7,593 nucleotides of DNA from positions 1 to 7,593 of the forward strand of contig JAIRPZ010000337.1 of NCBI GenBank assembly GCA_031256755.1. Direction: 5' to 3'. Shown one piece after another: positions 1-5,874 of the stretch. The notes beneath the pieces were generated by a model. That model did no database searches. It was given only the letters and a program-made list of their open reading frames with translations, and was not told where the DNA came from. Every line of letters starts with the position of its first letter. The first letter of the stretch is position 1. The DNA is from Planctomycetaceae bacterium (GTDB taxonomy: Bacteria; Planctomycetota; Planctomycetia; Pirellulales; Thermoguttaceae). The position numbers and the translations under genes are program-made.

Positions 1-1
1 G

Positions 2-430
2 ATGCAGGAGAAATTCTTTCAGGACAATGATCGGCGGAGAAAAAACGACAAATGGATACGTTTTGCCGCAAACCTTGATTTCGCCCATGAAGGACAGAAT
101 TTGGCGGAAATGTTTACGTATGTACAAGAAGAATATGCTCCGTTTGTCACGCCGACAGAACTTGAAATGACGCATTGTATTTACAAGTGGCTGACAGGAG
201 AGGACGCGCGTGCTGTCGGCATTCGTGACGTTGACAATTACAACGATGCGATGCAGAAGTTTGCGAATATTTCTATCGAATGGGAAAAATACTCACCTTA
301 CGGTGAAAAAACAGGAGGTTCGATACCAGACAATGAACTTGCGCCGGAAGATCGGACGTTGAAACAGGCATTAAAAGCATTACAGCAGTCCGTCCTGTCG
401 CGGACGGAATACGATACTGACCGGAAGTGA
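2..430 (+). CDS. Unassigned protein, possibly truncated at its 5' end by the window edge
   Basis: I do not recognise this protein. The frame is open from the second base of the window to a TGA at 428-430 and encodes 142 residues if the ATG at position 2 is the start. Only one base lies upstream, so the real gene may begin outside the window and this may be the C-terminal part. The product is soluble-looking, charged and rich in aromatic residues, with no signal peptide or membrane segment. Its first 15 residues are strongly basic and acidic (Arg-Arg-Arg-Lys around residues 11-14). Residues 40-70 look helical, and the last 30 residues form another likely helix (Leu-Lys-Gln-Ala-Leu-Lys-Ala-Leu). 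Composition and the absence of a better overlapping frame argue that it is real. It is codirectional with leuA but separated by 121 bases containing a possible terminator, so it is probably a separate unit. Confidence 0.6.
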   Translation: MQEKFFQDNDRRRKNDKWIRFAANLDFAHEGQNLAEMFTYVQEEYAPFVTPTELEMTHCIYKWLTGEDARAVGIRDVDNYNDAMQKFANISIEWEKYSPYGEKTGGSIPDNELAPEDRTLKQALKALQQSVLSRTEYDTDRK

Positions 431-454
431 TTTTGTTCTGCGGATATACAGCCG

Positions 455-482
455 CCGTTTTTTCTTCCGGCAAACGGTTTTT
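455..482 (+). terminator. Possible weak intrinsic terminator after the first gene
   Basis: CCGTTT at 455-460 is the reverse complement of AAACGG at 472-477, with an 11-base loop, and five T residues follow at 478-482. The stem is short (6 bp) and half A/T, so it would be weak. A longer-range pairing, CCGGAAG (421-427) with CTTCCGG (464-470), competes with it and overlaps the stop codon. Position and T-run fit termination of the upstream gene, but this is tentative. Confidence 0.3.
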
Positions 483-496
483 GGCAGCGGACGGCA

Positions 497-528
497 GACA
501 AAAAGAATACGCCGTACCGCTTTTTGTC
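497..528. promoter_or_regulatory. Perfect 9-bp inverted repeat upstream of leuA, possible operator
   Basis: GACAAAAAG at 497-505 and CTTTTTGTC at 520-528 are perfect reverse complements separated by 14 bases. The right arm ends 10 bases before the presumed -10 element (539-544) and covers the place where a -35 box would sit. That is a natural position for a repressor or activator site controlling leuA. The arms are A/T-rich and no T-run follows, so it does not look like a terminator. Function is inferred from position only. Confidence 0.35.
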
Positions 529-538
529 CGTTTTGTGT

Positions 539-544
539 TAGAAT
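539..544 (+). promoter_or_regulatory. Candidate -10 element of leuA, implying a leaderless or nearly leaderless mRNA
   Basis: TAGAAT at 539-544 matches the TATAAT consensus at five of six positions and ends seven bases before the leuA ATG at 552. If used, transcription would start at or within a base or two of the start codon. No Shine-Dalgarno sequence lies upstream of that ATG, which agrees with a leaderless transcript. No good -35 box is visible at 16-18 bases; that region is occupied by the 497-528 inverted repeat. Confidence 0.35.
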
Positions 545-551
545 ATGCCGT

Positions 552-2078
552 ATGCGGACAATTAGAATATTCGATACGACTCTTCGGGACGGCGAACAGT
601 CACCCGGTGCCAGCATGAATTTGAGCGAAAAACTCCAAGTCGCTCACGCCCTTGCCGATCTCGGCGTTGATATTATCGAAGCCGGTTTTGCCGTCGCTTC
701 GCCCGGCGATTTTGAATCCGTCCGCGAAGTCGCTAAATCCGTTAAAGGAAGCGGCGTTTGCTCTCTTGCCCGGTGCGTAACAAAAGATATTGATGCCGCC
801 GCCGAAGCCGTTAAAGAAGCCGAACAGCCGACCATCCACGTCTTTCTCGCCACCAGTCCGATTCATCGTGAATACAAACTCCGTATGAACATGGATCAGA
901 ATGTTGAAACCGCCATTGAAGCCGTCAAATATGCCCGGCGGTTTTGTCCCGACATTGAGTTCTCTGCGGAAGATGCCACCCGAACCGAAATCGACCACCT
1001 CTGCCGTGTTGTCGAAGCCGTCATCAATGCCGGTGCCGCAACAGTGAACATTCCCGATACCGTCGGTTATGCGGCACCGCACGAAATGTATGAACGTATC
1101 CGCAATTTGTTTGAGCGTGTACCGAACATTGACCGCGCCGTGATCAGCGTCCATAACCACAATGACCTCGGCATGGCGGCAGCAACAAGTTTGGCAGCAG
1201 TGCAAGCCGGTGCCGGACAGGTCGAATGTACCATCAACGGTTTGGGCGAGCGGGCCGGAAACTGTGCCCTCGAAGAAATTGTCATGGCATTGAAAACCCG
1301 GTGCGATGTTTATCAGGCGGGAACAAGAATTATCACACAGAAACTCGTTCCGGTCAGCCGGCTGGTGGCATCCGTGACCGGCTTGAAAGTGCCTCGCAAC
1401 AAAGCAGTAGTCGGTCAAAATGCATTTGCTCACGAATCGGGAATTCATCAGGACGGTATGTTGAAAAATCCGACAACGTATGAAATTATGTCTCCGGCGG
1501 ATGTCGGGTTTCAAAAGACCGATTTGGTTCTCGGCAAACACAGCGGCAGAGCAGCATTGGCGGATCGGACAAAAATGCTCGGTTATGATCTTGATGCGGA
1601 AACATTGACAAATCTCTTCGGAGAATTCAAAAAATTAGCAGACCGGAAAAAGAACATTTACGATGAAGATATTTCGGCATTGATCGAGCAGCAAATGCAC
1701 GAAAACAAAGGATTAAACGTTCCGGTTTCTTCCGGCGACTGGACATTTGTGTCCTACGATTTGCATTGCTGCACCGGCAGCGAACCGGTGCTGACGCTGA
1801 AACTCCGGCGGGGAACGCAGGAATACACAAAAGAGATCGCCGGCGGCGACGGTCCGATTGATGCGGTCTTTCTGGCAGTGCAGGACTTGACCGGTTTGGA
1901 CATTTCGATCAAAGAATATTCGGTGCAAAGCGTTTCGGTCGGTGAAGATGCACAGGGCGAATCAACGGTGCTGCTGAACAAAGGAAGCGAAATCTTCCGG
2001 GGACACGGAGTGTCAACCGATACGATTGAAGCGGGAACGCTTGCCATACTGAATGCGGTCAACCGGATGGTTCGCTGA
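552..2078 (+). CDS. leuA: 2-isopropylmalate synthase
   Basis: Catalyses the first committed step of leucine biosynthesis, condensing acetyl-CoA with 2-oxoisovalerate to give 2-isopropylmalate in the cytosol. The 508-residue length is normal for the bacterial enzyme. An HMGL-like TIM-barrel domain occupies roughly residues 3-270. It opens with DTTLRDGEQSPG (8-19), whose Arg12-Asp13 are the catalytic and metal-binding pair, and contains HNHND (201-205; His201 and His203 are the metal ligands) and GERAGN (232-237). The linker region has HESGIHQDG (294-302) and LGKHSGR (327-333). The C-terminal LeuA dimer domain, the usual site of leucine feedback, runs from about 395 to 508, with GDGPIDAVF and GHGVSTDTIEA. 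These motifs favour LeuA over homocitrate or citramalate synthase, though substrate preference cannot be proven by eye. The ATG at 552 is chosen because DTTLRDG follows at the family's usual distance. No leuB, leuC, leuD or ilv gene is adjacent. Confidence 0.95.
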   Translation: MRTIRIFDTTLRDGEQSPGASMNLSEKLQVAHALADLGVDIIEAGFAVASPGDFESVREVAKSVKGSGVCSLARCVTKDIDAAAEAVKEAEQPTIHVFLATSPIHREYKLRMNMDQNVETAIEAVKYARRFCPDIEFSAEDATRTEIDHLCRVVEAVINAGAATVNIPDTVGYAAPHEMYERIRNLFERVPNIDRAVISVHNHNDLGMAAATSLAAVQAGAGQVECTINGLGERAGNCALEEIVMALKTRCDVYQAGTRIITQKLVPVSRLVASVTGLKVPRNKAVVGQNAFAHESGIHQDGMLKNPTTYEIMSPADVGFQKTDLVLGKHSGRAALADRTKMLGYDLDAETLTNLFGEFKKLADRKKNIYDEDISALIEQQMHENKGLNVPVSSGDWTFVSYDLHCCTGSEPVLTLKLRRGTQEYTKEIAGGDGPIDAVFLAVQDLTGLDISIKEYSVQSVSVGEDAQGESTVLLNKGSEIFRGHGVSTDTIEAGTLAILNAVNRMVR

Positions 2079-2097
2079 AGTCAAGCCCCGCCGTCCG

Positions 2098-2523
2098 TCA
2101 TTTTTCCATCTCGTCAATATATCTTTTGAGACGCTCCAGTTCATTCGTCACCGAGCGGAGTTTCAGCAGGTTTTCGACCCGTTTGATCAATTCATATTTA
2201 TTGACGGGCTTACTCAAATAATCATCGCAGCCGGCATTGACCGCCCGTTCCACATCGCCGATTTCACTCAAAGCCGTTACCATTAAAATCATCATTCCCT
2301 TGGTTTGCGGATCGCTTTTTAATTTTGCACAAACTTCAAAGCCGTTCAGTTTCGGCATCATAATATCGAGCAGAATTAAATCCGGCGCAAAGGACTGAAC
2401 CTTTTCCAATGTTTCGGCACCGTCCTGCGCCGATTCCATCTCATAGTTCAAATGAGAAAGATACGCTTCGAGCAATTCCACGTTGGGAACATTATCATCG
2501 GCAATTAAAATCTTGTACGTCAT
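2098..2523 (-). CDS. Stand-alone response regulator receiver protein
   Basis: A 141-residue single-domain CheY/DivK-type receiver, phosphorylated by a partner histidine kinase. All key residues are present: the acidic pair Asp9-Asp10, phospho-acceptor Asp53 in LLDIMMP, switch Thr83 in MVTALS, and Lys105-Pro106 in the conserved SKP motif. The receiver ends near residue 122. The rest is a short charged helix (LERLKRYIDEMEK), probably coiled-coil or dimer-forming, with no DNA-binding or enzymatic output domain. It resembles the receiver part of PleD-like proteins. The ATG at 2523 directly follows the TAA of the TPR gene, and GGAGA (2532-2536) lies 8 bases upstream inside that gene, so the two are translationally linked. 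The 3' end converges on leuA with 19 bases between stops. No kinase gene is in the window. Confidence 0.92.
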   Translation of the reverse strand: MTYKILIADDNVPNVELLEAYLSHLNYEMESAQDGAETLEKVQSFAPDLILLDIMMPKLNGFEVCAKLKSDPQTKGMMILMVTALSEIGDVERAVNAGCDDYLSKPVNKYELIKRVENLLKLRSVTNELERLKRYIDEMEK

Positions 2524-2874
2524 TTACTGGTTCTCCGGCGGATTTTCCGAATGAGACATCTGTGATCGAAAACGCAGTTCAAAAGCCGTTCCGCGTGCTT
2601 CTTCGGCTTGTTCCCGTCGTCCGGCTTCGATACAGTAAGCACTTAACACGGAAAAACCGAAAGGATCATCCGGTTCTGCCGCACAATATTTTTCCATCGC
2701 CGCAATCGCCGCTTCGATATTGTTTTCTTTTTTATAAATTGCCGCCAGACAGTTATAAGCAAGCGGAAAATCAGGAAATTTTTCCGTTATTTCCTTCAGC
2801 GACGCAACGGCTTCGGACGTTTGATTCGCCCGCAGCAAACCGATGCAAACATCATATTGTTCGGATGGTGTCAT
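2524..2874 (-). CDS. Small tetratricopeptide-repeat protein
   Basis: A 116-residue soluble protein made almost entirely of about three TPR units, at residues 4-34, 38-70 and 72-102. TPR signatures are visible in the middle one: Leu-Ala-Tyr-Asn-Cys-Leu-Ala-Ala-Ile-Tyr, then an Ala-Ala motif in helix B, then a Pro at its end. TPR units form a superhelical surface for protein-protein contact, so this is probably an adaptor. The tail after residue 105 is short and polar. The ATG at 2874 is preferred. A GTG at 2883 would add three residues (total 119). Neither start has a Shine-Dalgarno sequence. The gene lies 36 bases after the ACT-domain gene and abuts the receiver gene (TAA then ATG), so all three are likely one transcript. 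The partner, possibly the receiver, is unknown. Confidence 0.85.
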   Translation of the reverse strand: MTPSEQYDVCIGLLRANQTSEAVASLKEITEKFPDFPLAYNCLAAIYKKENNIEAAIAAMEKYCAAEPDDPFGFSVLSAYCIEAGRREQAEEARGTAFELRFRSQMSHSENPPENQ

Positions 2875-2910
2875 TATAATCACAAGGGGGTTAAGGAAAC
2901 CGGGGTTTAA

Positions 2911-3390
2911 TCAGGAATTAAAAAGTTCTTGCTCGCCGATAATCCGAATGTTTCGTTTTTTTAATGTCTCAATACAGGCATCGGGATTTTCAAACCGGAA
3001 AACAACAACCGTATTTGCCGCATCCGCCGCCGGTAAAGGGCAGTCGGGAGTGAGACCGGTGTTGTTCGGGAAACTGTGAAAAAAACCGTACATATATTCA
3101 ACATTTAATCCGTTTTCATCGAGTATATCCAAAACGCCGGTTAATCCGCCGGAACGGCAGTCCACGGCAACGGCGATCACTTCCGAAATGCGGAAGACCA
3201 TACCGTTTTTTTCAAATACTTCTTTTGCGGCTTCCCAATTTTTCACGAGTATTCGGAGTACGCCGTAGTGTTCCGTATCCGCAAGCACCATAGTTTCGAT
3301 ACTGATTCCGTGATCGTCAAGTGTGCGGTATATTTTGCGGATATTACCCGGTTTATTCTCCAAAAACAGGGAAAATTGTTTTAATTTCAT
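2911..3390 (-). CDS. Tandem ACT-domain protein, probable amino-acid-binding regulator
   Basis: A 159-residue protein of two ACT domains (about 1-70 and 71-155) and nothing else. The first opens with KQFSLFLENKPGNIRKI, the classic ACT start, in which the Asn-Lys-Pro-Gly turn normally helps bind a small ligand, usually an amino acid. The second has the matching Gly-Gly-Leu-Thr-Gly-Val-Leu turn at 81-87. Stand-alone tandem ACT proteins of about 140-145 residues occur widely in bacteria and are thought to sense amino acids; their exact role is mostly untested. This one is longer because of a polar insertion of about 18 residues near 106-124 (Asn-Asn-Thr-Gly to Ala-Asp-Ala-Ala), between two strands of the second domain. 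No catalytic domain is attached. The ATG at 3390 begins the ACT fold immediately and has no Shine-Dalgarno sequence. It is the first gene of the leftward unit. Confidence 0.88.
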   Translation of the reverse strand: MKLKQFSLFLENKPGNIRKIYRTLDDHGISIETMVLADTEHYGVLRILVKNWEAAKEVFEKNGMVFRISEVIAVAVDCRSGGLTGVLDILDENGLNVEYMYGFFHSFPNNTGLTPDCPLPAADAANTVVVFRFENPDACIETLKKRNIRIIGEQELFNS

Positions 3391-3402
3391 CAGCCGTTTT
3401 CA

Positions 3403-3414
3403 CGAAAATTTTCG
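3403..3414. promoter_or_regulatory. 12-bp perfect palindrome just upstream of the ACT gene
   Basis: CGAAAATTTTCG is self-complementary over 12 bases and lies 13-24 bases upstream of the ACT ATG. It sits between the presumed -10 region (3418-3423) and the start codon, where a bound dimeric regulator would block transcription. An A/T-rich palindrome of this length can occur by chance, so function is uncertain. Confidence 0.3.
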
Positions 3415-3417
3415 CTT

Positions 3418-3445
3418 ATTTTATCCGAAACGTTTGAAAAAACAA
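3418..3445 (-). promoter_or_regulatory. Candidate promoter for the ACT-TPR-receiver unit
   Basis: Read on the minus strand, TTGTTT (3445-3440) and TAAAAT (3423-3418) are separated by 16 bases. The -10 matches TATAAT at five of six positions; the -35 keeps only the TTG. Transcription would begin near 3411, giving a leader of about 20 bases. The -35 overlaps the T-run and stem of the hairpin at 3437-3463. Confidence 0.35.
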
Positions 3446-3463
3446 GAACAGTCGCCGTTCTTG
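3437..3463 (-). terminator. Terminator-shaped hairpin in the divergent intergenic region
   Basis: CAAGAAC (3443-3449) and GTTCTTG (3457-3463) are perfect 7-bp reverse complements with a 7-base loop. On the minus strand the stem is followed directly by six T residues (3442-3437 is AAAAAC on the plus strand, with the A-run continuing leftward), which is the form of an intrinsic terminator. It lies upstream of the ACT gene on its own strand, so it could be an attenuator if a promoter lies to its right, a stop for antisense transcripts from the protease gene, or an operator overlapping the -35 box. The sequence does not decide between these. Confidence 0.35.
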
Positions 3464-3487
3464 CGGGCTTGCCGCTCCGCTTGCATT

Positions 3488-3518
3488 TTGACCGGCATCC
3501 GTTATGATACGGTACGAT
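3488..3518 (+). promoter_or_regulatory. Candidate promoter region for the site-2 protease gene
   Basis: TTGACC (3488-3493) matches the -35 consensus at five of six positions, and TACGAT (3513-3518) is a fair -10 at a long 19-base spacing. TATGAT (3503-3508), with a weaker TTGCAT at 3481-3486, is an alternative at 16 bases. A TTAGAA element at 3518-3523 resembles the one upstream of leuA. Which is used cannot be told from sequence. Confidence 0.3.
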
Positions 3519-3540
3519 TAGAACCTGCCGAAATTAGGAA

Positions 3541-4572
3541 ATGCCGCACCGCTCCCCGCTAAAACTATGGAAATTAGCCCTATTGCTTTATGCGGCAACA
3601 TGGTTCACCACAACATTCTGCCGCTTCGGTTTTGATGACGGTGTTCTTTCCCGTTTCCTCTTTGCTGTTTGTTTAAGTGCTGCCGGCGTTGAATCGGCAG
3701 CACTGTACTGGACGCAATTTTGCACCGTTTTTTGGCACGCCATCCTGTTTTCCGGCGGATTGATGTTTATTCTGACTTGCCACGAACTCGGACATTTTAT
3801 TCAGTCCCGCCGGTTTCGTGTTCGCAGCAGCCCCCCTCTCTTTCTGCCGATGCCCTTCGGGGCTTTCGGAACTCTCGGAGCCGTGATTGCTATGGACGAA
3901 GAAGTTCCCAACCGCCGGGCATTGTTCGACATCGGTATTTCCGGTCCGCTGGCAGGACTTATCCCCTCGCTGATTTTTCTCTACTTCGGAATCAAATGGT
4001 CGTCTATCGGACCGCTGCCCGGCGGTTTCGAATTCGGCTATCCGCTGCTCTTTCAGTGGGCGGTGTACTGGATTTACGGACCGCTGCCGCCGCAAATGAC
4101 GCTTGTTATGCATCCAATCGCGATGGCGGCATGGGCAGGACTGCTGCTGACATCCATCAATCTGATGCCGTTCAGCCAACTGGATGGCGGTCACGTTTTT
4201 TATGCCATGCTCGGCAATCATTCGTATCCCGCTGTCAAAATTATTTTTACGGCAGTTCTGATTGCCGTTTGCTGGTATCAACTATGGCATTGGTCGCTCT
4301 TGCTGCTGCTCATCGTTCTTGCCGGTATTCAGCATCCGCCGGTCAGAGACGGCAAATTGCCGATTTCATGGTTCCGCTGCGGACTCGGCTGGGCAACACT
4401 GCTCTTCGTCTTTATCGGATTGGCTCCGACACCGTTGGACATCAGGCAAGAAACTCCGCAAAAACCGGTCTATTACTGTGAAGATCATGACAATGACAAC
4501 CGCCCGGCACCGGTGTCCGCGTTTCTGTTCGCGTATCGGGAGATTCCCGCTCAAAAACTGCTCTTTCCGTAA
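3541..4572 (+). CDS. Site-2 protease family (M50) intramembrane metalloprotease
   Basis: A 343-residue polytopic inner-membrane protein of the M50 family, which cuts substrate proteins inside the membrane using zinc. The zinc-binding HELGH motif is at 81-85, with Glu82 catalytic. The third ligand motif, Asn-Leu-Met-Pro-x4-Leu-Asp-Gly-Gly-His, is at 207-218, with Asp215. Around them are the features of the EGY1-like bacterial and plastid branch: Pro-Asn-Arg-Arg-Ala-Leu-Phe-Asp-Ile-Gly near 123-132, the SGPLAGL loop at 134-140, and His-Pro-Ile-Ala before the second motif. Further membrane segments lie near 10-27, 62-80, 135-150, 195-212, 232-265 and 280-297. No PDZ domain is present, so it is not RseP-like. 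The polar tail after about 305 is unassigned. GGA just before the ATG is a weak ribosome binding site. Substrate unknown. The CvpA-like gene follows after 62 bases on the same strand. Confidence 0.9.
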   Translation: MPHRSPLKLWKLALLLYAATWFTTTFCRFGFDDGVLSRFLFAVCLSAAGVESAALYWTQFCTVFWHAILFSGGLMFILTCHELGHFIQSRRFRVRSSPPLFLPMPFGAFGTLGAVIAMDEEVPNRRALFDIGISGPLAGLIPSLIFLYFGIKWSSIGPLPGGFEFGYPLLFQWAVYWIYGPLPPQMTLVMHPIAMAAWAGLLLTSINLMPFSQLDGGHVFYAMLGNHSYPAVKIIFTAVLIAVCWYQLWHWSLLLLLIVLAGIQHPPVRDGKLPISWFRCGLGWATLLFVFIGLAPTPLDIRQETPQKPVYYCEDHDNDNRPAPVSAFLFAYREIPAQKLLFP

Positions 4573-4623
4573 ACGGCAAAAACGTGTATCATACCGGCTG
4601 TAGATTGCAGTGTTGCGTCCCGC

Positions 4624-4629
4624 AGGCGG
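4624..4629 (+). promoter_or_regulatory. Ribosome binding site deciding the CvpA-like start
   Basis: AGGCGG differs from AGGAGG at one position and lies five bases before the ATG at 4635. It favours this start over an in-frame GTG at 4584, which would add 17 residues unlike a CvpA N terminus. Confidence 0.55.
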
Positions 4630-4634
4630 TTTTT

Positions 4635-5762
4635 ATGAGCGTATTTGATTTAACGGTATTGGCGGTCTGTGCGTTTCTAACGCTGCGGGGCGTGTGGAAA
4701 GGGATGGTTTCGCAAATCGTTTCCGCCGGTTCTTTTTTCGTCTGCTGGCTCGTTTCTTCCCGTTTCGGCGGACTCGTCGCACCGACGATTCCTGTCGAAT
4801 CCCCTTGGAATCAGGTTGCGGCAATGGCGGTTATCTTTTTGATCACGATGGTTGCCATCCGGTTCGCTTATGCACTGCTCGAAAAACTGATCCGGCACTG
4901 GCATCTCGCCAAACTCAATAGTTTGCTCGGCGGAATGCTCGGATTCCTGAAAGGATTCCTGATCTGCATGATCCTCACATTTTTTGCCGTGATGTTCAGC
5001 GAAACAAGCCGGGGAGTCGTTTTCAATTCCGTATCGGGACTGTATCTCATAAAAGCCATCGCCGGAATGAGTTTTTTCGTACCGAAAGACAGTTATGAAT
5101 TTGTTCACGCCCAATTAGACCAATTTCAGCAGAAAGTCGATGCCGCTGTCCCGAATCAGGAATTGCCGGAATTAAAAATTCAGGGAACCGAAACCGTTCA
5201 GCAATTCCTGAATCAGGTGCAGCAAATTCAAGCAAGCACGCAAATCCGTACCGGTTCGCTTTGGACAGCCGTAACCGATTGGTGGAACGGCAAAAAAGCA
5301 GCGGCGGGCGAACTGACGGCAAAACAAACGGTTCAGGAGCCGGTCTCCCCGGCAGCGGCACCCGCCTTGCAGAATGCCGTTAAAAATACGGTGCAGGAAA
5401 CCGTTCAAAAAACAGCGGAACGGATACAGAACGAAATTTTTCCGCCGGACAACCGGGGAACTCCGGCACCGGTGACAGATGTGTTATCCTTGCCACTAAA
5501 GGATTTGCCGCCGCCGGTTGTGCAAAAATCTGCCGAAATTGACGATTTATTCCGGGCGCGGACAACACCGGACATTCTCCAGCCGCTTGTGCCGGGAAGA
5601 GCGGAACCGCTGACTCCGCTGGAAGAATTATCGGTTCTTCCGCCGGCAAATTCCCTGCCGCAGCCCGTTTTTGACCGCCGCACCGATTCCGACGCGCTGC
5701 TGCGGAATTCTTCTTTGCAAATACCGAAGCCGGAACTGCCTGCCAAACTGTTTCGGCGTTAA
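4635..5762 (+). CDS. CvpA-family membrane protein with a long Pro/Gln-rich C-terminal tail
   Basis: A 375-residue protein. Residues 1-165 match the CvpA family. The opening Phe-Asp-Leu-Thr-Val-Leu-Ala and Arg-Gly-Val-Trp-Lys-Gly-Met are typical, and four membrane segments lie near 5-20, 27-45, 60-82 and 100-122. CvpA was named for colicin V production in Escherichia coli; its molecular function is not settled and it is linked to envelope integrity. The remaining 210 residues are not part of the usual family, whose members are mostly 160-220 residues long. They comprise a Gln-rich, probably helical stretch (about 155-205), an Ala/Thr/Gln coiled-coil-like stretch (about 225-268), and a Pro/Leu-rich disordered tail (270-375) ending Lys-Leu-Phe-Arg-Arg. 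The ATG at 4635 is supported by AGGCGG. The gene may be cotranscribed with the protease gene, though a separate promoter in the 62-base gap is possible. Confidence 0.8.
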   Translation: MSVFDLTVLAVCAFLTLRGVWKGMVSQIVSAGSFFVCWLVSSRFGGLVAPTIPVESPWNQVAAMAVIFLITMVAIRFAYALLEKLIRHWHLAKLNSLLGGMLGFLKGFLICMILTFFAVMFSETSRGVVFNSVSGLYLIKAIAGMSFFVPKDSYEFVHAQLDQFQQKVDAAVPNQELPELKIQGTETVQQFLNQVQQIQASTQIRTGSLWTAVTDWWNGKKAAAGELTAKQTVQEPVSPAAAPALQNAVKNTVQETVQKTAERIQNEIFPPDNRGTPAPVTDVLSLPLKDLPPPVVQKSAEIDDLFRARTTPDILQPLVPGRAEPLTPLEELSVLPPANSLPQPVFDRRTDSDALLRNSSLQIPKPELPAKLFRR

Positions 5763-5796
5763 TGCGTACGGGCTTTTTTGCGGGCGTATGTGGGCA

Positions 5797-5824
5797 TTGC
5801 ATTTTTATCTTTTCTCATTACAAT
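5797..5824 (+). promoter_or_regulatory. Probable promoter of the iron-sulfur gene
   Basis: TTGCAT (5797-5802) and TACAAT (5819-5824) are spaced by 16 bases, with the -10 matching at five of six positions. Transcription would start near 5831, giving a leader of about 44 bases. That leader contains TGTCCGGC twice (5838-5845 and 5851-5858). This is the best-formed sigma-70-type promoter in the window. Confidence 0.5.
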
Positions 5825-5863
5825 CAACGTCCGTTGCTGTCCGGCGGCAGTGTCCGGCAGATC

Positions 5864-5868
5864 GGAGA
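5864..5868 (+). promoter_or_regulatory. Ribosome binding site deciding the iron-sulfur protein start
   Basis: GGAGA lies six bases before the ATG at 5875. The same frame is open upstream to 5671, but that extension overlaps the CvpA-like gene and lacks family similarity, while the cluster motif begins at residue 12 from this ATG. Confidence 0.7.
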
Positions 5869-5874
5869 AAAGTC

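Noticed and set aside
600..1541. Long open frame of 313 codons on the minus strand opposite leuA
   Set aside because: It lies wholly antisense to a confident leuA, its product is rich in Cys, His, Phe and Gly without any family motif, and it is explained by leuA codon bias leaving few stops in the opposite frame.
2061..2100. Terminator between the convergent leuA and receiver genes
   Set aside because: Only a 4-bp pairing (AACC with GGTT at 2061-2072) is present, with no T-run properly placed in the 19-base gap; too weak to call.
3673..4481. Open frames on both strands overlapping the site-2 protease gene (202 and 253 codons)
   Set aside because: Both are shadows of the protease gene, whose HELGH and LDGG motifs fix the true frame. 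Their products are Arg/Ser- or Gln/Arg-rich with no recognisable domain.
5671..5874. In-frame upstream extension of the iron-sulfur protein (68 residues)
   Set aside because: It overlaps the end of the CvpA-like gene, has no ribosome site and no family similarity. GGAGA before the ATG at 5875 decides the start.
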